In this document: piece by piece, positions 52,798 through 64,000 of the stretch
Layout: each line of letters begins with the position of its first letter
How positions within the stretch are numbered: position 1 is the first letter of the stretch
NCBI GenBank assembly: GCA_933228895.1
Contig: OW121846.1
Location: forward strand, 82,162,064 to 82,226,063
Direction: 5' to 3'
DNA: 64,000 nt
Origin: Platycnemis pennipes
Taxonomy: Eukaryota; Arthropoda; Insecta; Odonata; Platycnemididae
Notes under the pieces: generated by a model
Databases searched by the model: none
Seen by the model: the letters and a program-made list of their open reading frames with translations, nothing else
What the model was told of the DNA's origin: nothing
Made by a program: the position numbers and the translations under genes

Positions 52798-54799
52798 TAG
52801 TGATGGCCGGATCGGATCCAAAGACACGGTGTAAAATCGGATCCGGATCGTAGATTTTAAATTTTCGCGGCTTAGCGATCGAAGTGACCCGTGAATGGAA
52901 TGTAGGTACAGTAGATGTTGACAAGAGGATGTGTAACTCAGGTCACGAAATTAGATGAAAATGTTCCCGGGCAACTATAAGCAAGATAAAGAAATATGAC
53001 AATTTTTTCCCCACTACCCTGGTATCACAGGAAAAATTACGTTGGATGTCACGTGGGTACATTCGCCTACATTCGCCAGGATCAGGCAGACAACGAGAGC
53101 TAGTTTACTGTGCGAAGTTCGATCCGTATCGCAATTTAATTTTTCTTTCAGTCATTGCATCGAAAATGTTATCATCTTCAATTTCAAACCATTACATCTG
53201 AATTCTCACTTTATTATACTTTTGTTGTTTAAATTAGATTTACAAATGTACCATTAATAAATTAAGGATGGTCGGGTTGGATCCATGGGTCTTTCATTTC
53301 ATTTGCTACTGAAAACATATCCGAAGACAGTAAAAATTCAGATCCGGATCGGAGATTTTAAAATTTTGCGGCTTAATGATCGATGTGCCCTGCGAATGGA
53401 ATGTACATACGTATGGTAGATGCTGACAAGGAGAGGTTGTGTAACTTGGTCACGAAATGAGAAGATTTTTTCCGTGCCACAAAAACCAAATAAAAACATA
53501 CTCGTCGTGACTTTTTTTTCTCCATAGGCCCGGATGCGCGAGAAAAAAAATTAAGCCAAATGTCACGCAGGTCGCCTTCATTCGCCAGATTCCCGTGACC
53601 CTATGATAGCGTAGTTGCTAAAAATGAGGACTAGTGTACTGCCGGTCGCGAGTTCAATCCTTAGCACTGCATAGGAATACAGGCTATGCTGTAGGCAGTT
53701 AAAAAAAAGTAGATTATCAGAAATCTCATGTGAATTTATTATTAAAAAAATAATAAAATTTGGCGTTAGTGAAAGGATTGAAAAAATTTTTATTGCAGAA
53801 ATAAATCGTGTAATCATTATGTTAACTTTACAATGTATTTTTGAGTGACGCATTTGAAAATCAGGTTTAAATGAATGAAGTACAAAAAAGTCAGTATCCA
53901 CACACAAAGGTTGGAAATGAAGGATGATAAAGTTTTTGATTCAATGGCTGAAAGAAAAATTTTAAACAGCGATAAGAATCGAACTTTATTACCCGCAGTC
54001 CACTACCCCACTCTGCTATTGTCGGCTTACCCGATTTATGAGAATACATGCTCCCCACATGTCATTCTACTTTTTTCTTGCGAACCCGGGCCAATGAAGA
54101 AAAATCCGAGACTTTTAAAATTTTGTTTATAGTGTCATGAAGAAAGGCTAATTTCATTTCAAGATCAGAGTTACACAACCTCTTCTTAGGAGTAGAAAAT
54201 TCTCAAATTTCATTTCAAAGGTTATTGTTAATAAGACATTGCAAAATTACTAGTTTAGCAGCTTGAAATATTCTATAATAATTTTTTCGTCTTAAAAATG
54301 GAATCTCTGGATCATAAATGGGATCTCTTGGCCACATTAAAATTTTTTTTTGTTTCTAAAAAAGAATTTGAAAGCATTTAAGGATTTTATTAATAATTCG
54401 AAAATAATTCCTTTATTAATGAAAATGAAATTATAATGTTTCTTTTAACTGCACTCTAAGTTGTACAGGTTTCAAAAATGTATTGCTTGATGAATATATG
54501 ATAAGGAAGGTGATCTTTATGTTAGAAGTAATAAGATATAGTTATTGCATCTGTAAATCTTGATCCAGGAAAATATTATCCACATAGATGATAGGAAGTT
54601 GATTTTTTCTACAATAAATTTACTTGTTTTTTGGTAATACTATTGTTGCTGTATTTATGTTTATTAAAAATCTAGGATTAGAAAATGAATGAAATTCTCA
54701 AACAAGTATCTGAAACTAAGGATCCGAAACTGAGCTAAAGATCTGAAACCCAGGCAAGGATCCGGATCCGACAAAAAAACCTGGATCCATCCATCACTA
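52798..54799. mobile_element. hAT element, non-coding, with internal direct repeat
   Basis: Ends TAGTGATGGCCGGATCGGATCC and, reversed, TAGTGATGGATGGATCCAGG. Flanking 8-mers CTAACGTG (52790-52797) and CTAACATG (54800-54807) differ by one CpG transition and fit a hAT duplication. GGATCCGGATC-type palindromes cluster at both ends. A block of about 240 bp (52835-53075) is repeated at 53340-53580 with divergence (CGCGGCTTAGCGATCG versus TGCGGCTTAATGATCG). No transposase was recognised. Confidence 0.85.
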
Positions 54800-54807
54800 C
54801 TAACATG

Positions 54808-57681
54808 ATATTTAAATGAATACAAGTACCCAATATTTTTTGGCCCATGTGGTTGTTAATTCTCCCAGTGTCTGGTGACAATTTTAAAATATCGGTTTCG
54901 AATACAGTAGAGTGCTTATTATCTGTTCTAATGAAGGGGGTAGCCCAAACAGATAATCCGATCACATTCCACTGTGTGGTACCTAGTTATGGCCTTGGTT
55001 TCAGCACCATGCTTTCTTAAACGCTTTTTGTGGTAAAATCAGGCATTCCTTCGTTCCATTTAGTACTCATAAACATTTCGCCACCATAAATTTATGACTA
55101 TTGCTTGTATGCAATAAATATCTTTTATCAATATGTGGAACAATCGGAGGTGAATCATATTTCGAGACGTGCCCTGCGTTCCATTCTATGCATTCGCGTA
55201 ACTATTATTATACCTACTTGCGGTAATTGCCCGTATTTTCTGTTCTGTTGTCATCTATAAGCATTTAAATTCAAGGTCACTGTCTTTTAAACCGTGTTTA
55301 CACAATGCATATTCCCGCGTGAGTAGATGCGTGAACACATTCATCATCAAAATTAGCATCGTATAATATGCAAAATTACAGAAGTGCTTGTGTGCACGTG
55401 TGGCCATTATATAAAATTTGGAAAATTAGTTCACACATCTGTCCAGCGATGTAATTGTGCAATTAGCATCGTGTAAACATGCCTTACCCGCATTGTGAGG
55501 AATGTGACCATGCAGATTGGCAAAATTTCCTTCACTTTTTTCCACTTCCTAGAAACGTTAAGATAGGTGATGACTTGACTATACATCGGAGACTAAATGA
55601 CTCTTCCATTTCGAGCATATAGGAGCTTAGATGGGGTTCTTCTCGCGCAAGAGTAGACAGAAAGTGAGGCGAACCTGTAAGGGTAGGATTGCAAAATTCT
55701 TAGGAAGGAGTGGAAGGGTAATGAAAACATACGTGGAGCCTTGGAAGCGTTTACAGAGATAGTGTCGAATACTAATAAAAATTCTTTACTAATAGTAATG
55801 TGCCAGGCAATTAAAATATTATTAATAATGCAGAGTAGTGCAGTAAATATGATATAATCCATTTTCAAATATGCACTAGAAACTAAATTGAAAATAGTTA
55901 GGGAAACAATTATTAAATCTTAGTAAAAATTTAGAAATTTGTTACCATAAAGCTTCACCTCTATGGTTACTTATTTTTAGCAAATTTAGAGGAGGAAATT
56001 GATTACACTGTTGTGATTAATTTTGAAATAAACTTGTTTCTAGTAGAATTCTGGATAACATTCATTACGAAAGTTACACAACAAGAAGAGGTTGAATAAT
56101 TTAGAAGAGGTTGAATAATTTAAACTCTTTTGCATCTATTTACCTCTACATTTATTATCAATCATTTCCAAGAGGAATCAACGTTTATCTTGCATCTACT
56201 GGTGACACTGTTACCCAGAAACACATTCTTTGGCTTTTTGTCTTCTCCTTGGCTCCTCCACAAAAAGGCACCTGAAAGCAGCATGATCAGAAGACTTAAA
56301 TATTGCAATAACTACATCTTTCTATTTATTATTAAAAGCAGGAAAAAACTATTAATAGTTAAATTCGATCAATTTACAATGACTCAACGCTCAACGACCT
56401 TCCATCAGGACATGGCACAAAAAGCATAAATGTGTACAAATCACACCTATGAAAGTTACCTGAACAAATGAACTCACCCTTGTTTCCTTCTGCACTAAGA
56501 TGCACAATGCTGACAATGCCATAAAAATCTCGTCCATAGTCCCGGAACCTTGCAAGAAGTATTAGTGACAGTCTCATCTACGAAAAAAACTGAACTATTA
56601 AGCAAACAGTTCATAAGAGAAATAAGTATATTTTCAGTGATGCCATGAGCGAACATTCTCTGCTCAATAATATTATATGAACACATGTTATCAGTATCCA
56701 GTTCAAAACATACCTCCTAGAATGAGGATTTTCACATCACAAAATCCATCCATTCCTTTCACTTTGTCGTAGTTTTCCTTCTAATTTAATCCTGGAAAGA
56801 AAGCCAAAAAACTTCCTTTTTCACAGTCCACACATGGTGTGGAAATGTTGAATATCTTTAACGTGACCAAAGATCACAAAGCCTTTTATCAATTAACTAT
56901 TTTAACCACATGAGATGGCTTTCAGCTCCACATGCAGTAGCAACCAAAACTTCACAAAATGATGTGCAACGAAAGTTAACACAATCCAAGATGGATGTTT
57001 TCACGTACTGCATTCAGAGTGAAGTTAGCATCTTAATTCGAAGTAGGGGTGTGAAGTAATCAGAATTTTAACTTTTTAACCATTTATTCTCATTTTAAAA
57101 TTATATCAATACTTATTTTCTGCCATATTTCCATATTTATTCACTAGTATTATTATATGAATTAGTTTCAATGTATCAAATGCTTAAGCAGTAGGTGGGA
57201 GGGCTTAGTTTTTGTAAACCTCTGGTTTCATGTTTTTGATGTTCGAAAACCAATGGCCAAGCCAAGGCCCAGTAGTTCCCTTTAATTTTGAAACCATGCG
57301 ACATGCAGCGCCACCATCTTACCTCGACCAACTTTTCTAAGCTTTGAGTACACAGCCTAATCCATTTTTTTCAATTTATTTATGACGGAGGCACAATGAG
57401 CGATTCCTTTGATATTATTTTCATTAGTAAGAGAAGAACACTAATTTTCTCAGCAAACTGCAAGCTGAGAAAGAATTATTCCAGTTTTAAGGTATATAAG
57501 AACATCGGCTTCTGACTTACTGTCGATGCAAAAAATGAGTTTGGATACAAATAGCAAAATAACAGGAGAGCCTACGGAAAAACTGATCGCACCGTATTAT
57601 TTCTTGATTGATTCTGCACTTTTTGACGATAAATTGAGATTTTTCAGACGAATAATAATATTTTTTTCATAGGGTGTTAGG
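54808..57681. other. Non-coding AT-rich DNA
   Basis: At 54904-54980 a short palindromic pair (ACAGTAGAGTGC...TTATCTGTT and its inverse) resembles a miniature pogo/Tigger relic. The rest shows no coding similarity or clear repeat. Confidence 0.4.
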
Positions 57682-58250
57682 TACAGTCGGATTCAAAAGC
57701 CGGGCGCTGTAAAGGTGGCTGGGGGCGCCAAAATTGAATAACATCTTTTTTTAGTTGAAGAAAAATAATTTTTTTTCTACGGGGTGCGGCTACCATCTAG
57801 TTAGCCCAGGGCGCCAAGGTGCACCAAGGTAGCTTTGATATGCTACTGTTGGGGATAAATACTTTAATTGCAATTTATAACAGTTAGTTATATAAAATAA
57901 CCCTTAACTTCAGTGGGGTTACCCTTGCTCTCACAGTCAATTGGAGCACTGAAAATAGTATTTTCCTACTACTGCTACTTGACGGTGGAATTTACTCTCT
58001 TATTTCACAAAAACTAATTTGGTGCCTTTCAATAGAACGTCGCCTCGTAAATGCAGTTTTGTCAGTATTCACACTCCGTGTTGTCACTAGGGTTTATTTC
58101 ATGCTTTTAAATATCGTTCATTGCCGAAAGTTTTTTTCGGTGCTAGCACGGTGAAAACCACACGAGCGTATGACAATAAAACCTACTACTTTCGGTGCTA
58201 GAGGTAATAGCGCTTAAAATATTTTGTCCATGTTCCGGTCTGCCAGGGGC

Positions 58251-58296
58251 GGCTCCAACCAGAGATTGGGGCACCTTCAACCAGAGATTGGGGCAC
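58251..58296. repeat. 22-bp direct duplication
   Basis: CAACCAGAGATTGGGGCACC occurs twice back to back in a locally GC-rich stretch. Confidence 0.85.
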
Positions 58297-58674
58297 CTTC
58301 GTGCCACGGCGGCTCTGGGGGGTGGAGTACACCCAAGGAAAAAGGGGTTCCGGGCCTCTCCTCCCAGGAATTCGTAATTAACCAACTGCAAAAAGGCAAA
58401 TTTCAATGTGCTTATTTTGTTACCCTTTTTCGTGAAATATTATTTTGATGTACTGCGACTCTTATAAAATGAAGAATAAAGTCTTACATAGTTAATGAAT
58501 ATACCTACCTAAAACCATACTTCGTAGGGAAAAAAATATTCAGGCTTTCAGTTTTAGATCCAAAAAATATTCCGCGTTTTGGGAGGGGGGGGACAATCGC
58601 CCCTACCCCTTGATCCCTCCCTGTGGTCTACGGGATGGTGATCGGAATGCCAGTGAGTTCGTGTGCCGCGTTAT

Positions 58675-58712
58675 ACCTGAATAGCCAGGCCTTCTGGCCT
58701 GGCTATTCAGGT
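58675..58712. repeat. Perfect 17-bp hairpin with 4-base loop
   Basis: ACCTGAATAGCCAGGCC, loop TTCT, then its exact reverse complement. Unusually strong and GC-rich for this window. A terminator would need a following T-run, which is absent. It could be a small snapback insertion or a transposon foot. Confidence 0.92.
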
Positions 58713-58856
58713 CCCGGTGCCGTCCCGAGGTGGCACTTATCGGCAGAATGGTAGGTTAGAGTAAAATGGGGAAATGAAAGTCTGTCTTTTTCTTACACTG
58801 TCGATTATACTCAAGGAGAACTTACGGTAGCCCGTCATTCATTTCATTCAGACCGG

Positions 58857-59952
58857 TATGCCACTAAACGAAGCAAATAGAGGCAAAATTATAGGCATGG
58901 TGGAGGCAGGAGTGGGGGTGACCGCTATTGCCCGAGAATAAGAATTAGATAGGAGCACTATTGATAGATGGATCAAGCGATGTAGGGAGGGTGATGAAGC
59001 TTTAAAAAGAAGACCGAAAATGGGAGGCCTCGTTGCACAACTAGGTAACAGGACGAGAAGTGCGACAAAGTTGTTTAGATCAGCGTTTGTTGAACAGTGG
59101 AACTGCTGTCATCAAAAGGTAACTAAGAATGAATTGTGGCAGTTCAAAAATACGGCGGCGTTACCATGATGTAATTATCCCCAATTACAGGCCGGCGATA
59201 AAACCCGTGACAAACGAAGAATCCCGGAAGCCAGGCTTGAATTCGCTCAGGCATACACTGCAATGAGCCAAGCTTATTGGGATTTGGTTACTTCCAGTGA
59301 TGAAAAAACTTTTAGAAGTGACCAACATGGAAAAGTTCAAAATGGTGCCCACGTAACTCCAGGTAAAATATCAATAAATGGAGTCAACATTCCCTGCGAG
59401 TAGTTAATTCTTTTATCAAAACTCCATTTCGGATTTTTCGCAGGTTCCAGGCAGAGCATACTTTAAATAATAATAGACCTGACCACATAAGTCTGAGCTT
59501 TTGGTGGGCAAGGTCTGCGACGGGACTAGGGCCTTAGGTCAAAACACCGAGAAAAATGAAATCCCAGGAGTACGTGGGTATTTTATGGACACGATTTCTG
59601 CCATATATATCGTGCCTAAGGGAGAGGACGTAGTTTTGTGCCGGACATCTGCCCCATCCATTGATCAGCAGAAACGACACGCTTCTTCCAGCAGCCTCGC
59701 AGTATTGAGGTGCTACCGTGGCCATCAAATTTGCCCGGCCTCAATCCCATTGAGAATATCTGCGGCCTCATTGTCAGTAAATGGGAAAATGAGGGTGAGA
59801 AGACAGAAGAAGCTTTGGAAGCTCGCGTGAGAGACGTGTGGGACAGTTTATCCCGGCAACCAACAATATTGCTACACATGATGCGGACAATGCAGGATAG
59901 AGTTCTGTCTTCAATAAATAATCGCGGTGATATCACAAAATACTATATGTAG
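58857..59952 (+). pseudogene. Tc1-like transposase pseudogene
   Basis: Starts MPLNEANRGKIIGMVEAGVG, a paired-type helix-turn-helix, with a stop in the next helix. RSTIDRWIKRCREGDEALKR follows. After shifts, the DDE domain appears as AYWDLVTSSDEKTFRSDQHG (about 59275-59335), a degraded QDNAPxH (QDICPIH, 59643), and the clear C-terminal block LPWPSNLPGLNPIENICGLI (59710-59775), which holds the last acidic residue region. It ends at TAG 59950. The internal section between the first D and QDICPIH is rearranged. Confidence 0.85.
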
Positions 59953-60290
59953 GATGCAATTTTTATCATTTCTAAAGGTTTTTCCATCACTGAAAATGAC
60001 CAAATCCCAGTAGGGTGGACTCATTTTTACATATGCCTGACCGAATTCAAGCATAGCATCACGGTGTTTTTCATTTACAACGGGTTTTATTACCGGTCTG
60101 TCATTATGGCTTTGCGAAGTCACAGCAGTATTGCTGAATTGCTACAAATTATTCTTTGTTGCCTTTTGATGACAGTAGCTCCACCAAACAACATTGCCAC
60201 ACTTCTTCGTCCTGAAGCTTCTGTTCTGAAGCATCTCCAGTGTTCACTCTTTGGACTTGTTTTTTAATTCTCGCTACCTTCCTTGTATCC
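59953..60290 (-). pseudogene. Tc1-like transposase fragment, opposite strand
   Basis: On the minus strand, a block corresponding to CHQKATKNNL is followed by PVVNEKHRDAMLEFGQAYV then PYWDLVIFSDGKTFRND. These parallel CHQKVTKNEL and AYWDLVTSSDEKTF in the plus-strand copy. This is a second, diverged fragment abutting the first tail to tail. Confidence 0.75.
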
Positions 60291-61118
60291 TTTCCTCCAG
60301 CAAAATATCTCGCTTCGATATACTTATATCTAGCTGTTTCTGAAACAATCCTACTTCCAAGTTCCCGAATGCTTATCCGTTGTTGTTATGTCACTGAAAT
60401 ATAGTTTCCCGTGAGAAGTGAAATTTTCTTTGCTTAAGCTCTGAAAACAACGGTTAATTAGCATGAACATGACATCAACCTCTCACAAAATTGAGAATCT
60501 TCTAAAAGGAGCAAGGAAGCACAGTTTTAGCATGCTGATTTCTCGTTAAACCACAAGTGGACACGATGATTAACCTGTGATAAACAGCAAATATAGTAAA
60601 GGTTATAATGAAAACAATTCTCGAATGAATAAGATACCCAGACTTTAAGGAGTTTTATATTTGTTCTATGAAAATCAATGAAGAAATAATTTTTTATTCC
60701 TGACTTAATTATTCTAAAATATAAAAAGTAAAATATTCATCAGAGTTCGTCGCTATCCGAGCCAAATAAGTAATTCCTTTAAATTGTAATTGAAAAATAC
60801 TTAGCGTTACCATTCTGCCTCATACCTATATTCTCAAAAATACTTCACTATCCCTCTCCTGATTGCCCATAGGAGTCATAGCAAAAGAGAAAAAAACGAC
60901 CAAGTCGTGACATAACGCTGGCACTGCAGTTTTCATTGGTTTGGCATGGCGGGTTATTCGTCTTGCGTTCATTCTGCGGTTTGAAAAAAAAATTAAACGG
61001 AGTTAATTGATTAAGTGGAAAATTATTTATTGACATAAGAGTACCCTGAGTGTTATCCGAGGATTTATATCTTAGATTGTTTTAAATATTTATTTACGAA
61101 GCGACGGGCAGAAAGATT
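60291..61118. other. Non-coding interior of the Tc1-type element
   Basis: Nothing recognised. Confidence 0.4.
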
Positions 61119-63077
61119 CACCTCTTCTCAGCGTAGTTCACCGAATTTATTGCAAAATATCAGCGCAGAATAAAAAATATCGATTCTAAGCCACCTCTCT
61201 CTTTTATGTTTACCAACCTAAATCATTTAAACAGCTGGATTTCAACTAAAATTGACGCTATCACCTCTTCTCAGCATAGTTCACCGAATTTATTGCAAAA
61301 TATCAGCGCAGAATAAAAAAATATCGATTCAAAGCCACCTCTCTCTTTTAGGTTTACCAACCTAAATCATTTAAACAGCTGGATTTCAACTTAAATTGAT
61401 GCTATCACCTCTTCTCAGCGTAGTTCACCGAATTTATTGAAAATATCAGCGCAGAATAGAAAATATCGATTCATAGACCCACCTCTCTCTTTTATGTTTA
61501 CCAACCTAAATCATTTAAACAGCTGGATTTCAACTAAAATTGACGCTATCACCTCTTCTCAGCGTAGTTCACCGAATTTATTGAAAATATCAGCGCAGAA
61601 TAAAAAATATCGATTCTTAGCCCACCACTCTCTTTTAGGTTTACCAACTTAAATCATTTAAACAGCTGGATTTCAACTAAAATTGACGCTATCAACTCTT
61701 CTCAGCGTAGTTCACCGAATTTATTGAAAATATCAGCGCAGAATAAAAAATATCGATTCATAGACCCACCTCTCTCTTTTATGTTTACCAACTTAAATCA
61801 TTTAAACAGCTGGATTTCAACTAAAATTGACGCTATCACCTCTTCTCAGCATAGTTCACCGAATTTATTGCAAAATATCAGCGCAGAATAAAAAATATTG
61901 ATTCTAAGCCACCTCTCTCTTTTAGGTTTACCAACCTAAATCATTTAAACAGCTGGATTTCATCTAATATTGACGCTATCACCTCTTCTCAGCGTAGTTC
62001 ACCGAATTTATTGCAAAATATCAGCACAGAATAAAAAATATCGATTCTAAGCCACCTCTCTCTTTTAGGTTTACCAACCTAAATCATTTAAACAGCTGGA
62101 TTTAAACTAAAATTGACGCTATCACCTCTTCTCAGCGTAGTTCACTGAATTTATTGAAAATATCAGCGCAGAATAAAAAATATTGATTCTAAGCCACCTC
62201 TCTCTTTTAGGTTTACCAACTTAAATCATTTAAACAGCTGGATTTCAACTAAAATTGACGCTATCACCTCTTCTCAGCGTAGTTCACCGAATTTATTGAA
62301 AATATCAGCGCAGAATAAAAAATATCGATTCTAAGCCACCTCTCTCTTTTATGTTTACCAACTTAAATCATTTAAACAGCTGGATTTCAACTAAAATTGA
62401 CGCTATCACCTCTTCTCAGCGTAGTTCACCGAATTTATTGCAAAATATCAGCACAGAATAAAACATATCGATTTTGAGCCACCTCTCTCTTTTAGGTTTA
62501 CCAACCTAAATCATTTAAACAGCTGGATTTCATCTAATATTGACGCTATCACCTCTTCTCAGCGTAGTTCACCGAATTCATTGAAAATATCAGCGCAGAA
62601 TAAAAAATATCGATTCATAGACCCACCTCTCTCGTTTAGGTTTACCAACTTAAATCATTTAAACAGCTGGATTTCAACTAAAATTGATGCTATCACCTCT
62701 TCTCAGCGTAGTTCACCGAATTTATTGCAAAATATCAGCGCAGAATAAAAAATATCGATTCATAGACTCACCTCTCTCTTTTATGTTTACCAACCTAAAT
62801 CATTTAAACAGCTGGATTTCAACTAAAATTGACGCTATCACCTCTTCTCAGCGTAGTTCACAGAATTTATTGCAAAATATCAGCGCAGAATAAAAAATAT
62901 CGATTCTAAGCCCACCTCTCTCTTTTAGGTTTACCAACCTAAATCATTTAAACAGCTGGATTTCATCTAATATTGACGCTATCACCTCTTCTCAGCGTAG
63001 TTCACCGAATTTATTGCAAAATATCACCGCAGAATAAAAAATATAATATCTATTCATAGACCCACCTCTCTCTTATA
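61119..63077. repeat. Satellite array, 143-bp unit, about 13.7 copies
   Basis: Units start with CACCTCTTCTCAGCGTAG at 61119, 61262, 61406, 61550, 61693, 61837, 61980, 62123, 62265, 62407, 62550, 62694, 62839 and 62983 (last one partial), with spacings of 142-145 bp. Copies differ at only a few positions. Shared variants (ATGTTTACC/AGGTTTACC, CAAAATATC/AAAATATC, CATAGACCC/CTAAGCC) are distributed as expected from unequal exchange. Each unit has CAGCTG, TATCGAT and ACCTAAATCATTTAAAC. It is not a CRISPR array: there are no unique spacers. Confidence 0.95.
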
Positions 63078-63432
63078 GCTGACAGACTGACCAACACTTT
63101 ATAATCTGCAAATCTAACGGACATGATCAACTCACCTCCCACTTTAAAACCCTCATCCACTCCCTCCCATGTATCTCTTACTAGTGGCCTATTCTCCCCA
63201 TGCTTCTCTCTCGTGCGGCAGGAAGCGTGGGGCAGGAAAGGTTCTCTATAGTTTTCGCAGGGGTATGCATTAAAAGATTTTTCATTTTTATATATAAATT
63301 AAAATACTTTTCTCGCGATCTTTATGTGTAAGTAAAATGTGGAAAGAGGACAAAATATTACTTTTTGAATGCTCATCATTAAGTAACGTAATAGAGAACT
63401 ATTGTTAGAAGTAGTGCACGGAGGAAAAAAAA
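63078..63432. other. Non-coding spacer in the Tc1-type element
   Basis: Nothing recognised. Confidence 0.4.
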
Positions 63433-63510
63433 TGTCATCTGACGGAATCGATCCCGTACCTGTCACGAGCTGAAGAGACCTGCCGAAACCATCACGGCCA
63501 CGGTCCTACG
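63433..63510 (-). mobile_element. Possible tRNA-derived SINE head
   Basis: On the minus strand, an A-box-like TGGCCGTGATGGT, an anticodon-arm-like stretch and a B-box-like GGGATCGATTCC have tRNA spacing. An A/T-rich tail (CATTTTTTTTCC) follows. No cloverleaf closes fully, so a functional tRNA gene is unlikely. Confidence 0.4.
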
Positions 63511-64000
63511 AATGCTTGCAGTGTATTATATCTTTACATTTTTCATATCCGTCATTTGCATCAGTACTTCGAGTTGTGGATTTATGTATCCCTTAAGAGC
63601 AGTTCAGAGGAGTTTCCAAAGTAATTAGAACAAGGTTAATACAATTACTATTATCACAATCGAAGACCCGAAAGGCAAAAGGCAGCCGTGATCGTTCCGA
63701 AATACGTGAATACAACTCGGGTAATAGTTCCTGTGGAAAAGTTGTCACACAAACATGATCATTAATATATGAATGGGGAACGGTCATGGGAACTGTATAA
63801 CAGGTAGAAACTGAATTCCGAAAAGTGGCGAAAGTGGCGCCGCTCGATTTGTTGCGTTACTTTTGAATCCGACTGTACATGCGTAAAAAGTGCCATTTTT
63901 TGATGGTCTTCGAAGAAAGTGACGACTTTGATGATTTGTAGCCCAACAAGTTTTTCAATAACAATTAAGGTTTGAACATTTTCTACAAGTAAACGACAGT

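Larger units (their letters stand above)
57684..63875. mobile_element. Tc1-type element enclosing transposase relics and a satellite
   Basis: The left end TACAGTCGGATTCAAAAG (57682) is repeated inverted at 63861-63877, so both ends read CAGTCGGATTCAAAAG next to TA. This is the Tc1/mariner arrangement. The 6.2-kb interior is too long for one Tc1. It contains plus- and minus-strand transposase fragments (58857-60290), a homogeneous satellite (61119-63077) and a tRNA-like module. The pairing of the two ends is therefore sequence-supported, but the interior is composite. Confidence 0.75.

Noticed and set aside
54904..54980. Miniature pogo/Tigger relic
   Set aside because: The inverse halves align only loosely and TA flanks are not on both sides. 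Left as a note in the spacer entry.
61119..63077. CRISPR-like appearance of the regular 143-bp array
   Set aside because: Whole units repeat; there is no short repeat plus unique spacer structure, and the genome is eukaryotic. It is a satellite.
63433..63510. A functional tRNA gene
   Set aside because: Box-like motifs are present, but the acceptor stem does not close. A SINE head is more likely.

Overview
The window looks like one AT-rich stretch of an arthropod genome, most likely an insect. Long introns and intergenic DNA are packed with nested transposable elements, and only two pieces of ordinary host genes are visible. The evidence is GT-AG spliced exons of animal gene families, RTE, Jockey-type and Penelope-like retroelements, tRNA- and 5S-derived SINEs, Copia, and many hAT, Tigger, Tc1 and Harbinger-type DNA elements. 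I see no CRISPR, no operons, no functional rRNA or tRNA gene and no bacterial signature.

Layout. 1-3.45 kb: nothing recognisable. 3.46-6.82 kb: complete but dead hAT element (DUF4371/TTF type), perfect 8-bp target duplication. 7.4-7.6 kb: tRNA-derived SINE. 8.54-8.71 kb: penultimate-type exon of a p24/TMED cargo receptor. 8.84-10.81 kb: 5S-rRNA-derived SINE with a 12-bp target duplication, split by a TIR element. 11.1-18.07 kb: hAT element loaded with a Harbinger-type MITE, a second CCC-TIR element and a young Copia (14.7-17.5 kb) whose gag ORF runs into a captured piece of the host gene for translation factor eIF5B. 20.2-23.6 kb: full-length RTE LINE killed by a stop and a catalytic Asp to Asn change. 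23.8-25.2 kb: decayed Jockey-type LINE. 25.2-29.2 kb: palindromic array, hAT MITE, minisatellite, SINE and another CCC-TIR element. 31.1-32.8 kb: Penelope-like 3' end with hammerhead-like stem-loops.

33.9-49.2 kb is a three-level nest. A decayed Copia carries an unnamed DNA element with repeated GTTACGTACGGGACA motifs and an HGKG-type gene. That element was itself hit by a Tigger element with an intact 558-residue transposase and by an intron-bearing CGGBP1-like hAT. 50.27-50.65 kb holds the first two coding exons of a host gene, possibly a HELLS-like chromatin helicase. 51.4-54.8 kb: a Harbinger-type MITE and a hAT element. 57.7-63.9 kb: Tc1-type element with broken transposase pieces and about 13.7 copies of a homogeneous 143-bp satellite.

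The most notable feature is the Copia-eIF5B chimera: identical 165-bp LTRs, a perfect 5-bp target duplication, and a host cDNA segment in place of integrase and reverse transcriptase. Second is a set of TIR elements sharing a CCC(T/A)(A/G) terminus, WW dinucleotide target duplications and family-specific palindromic subterminal arrays. All family names are recognition from memory and were not checked against a database.
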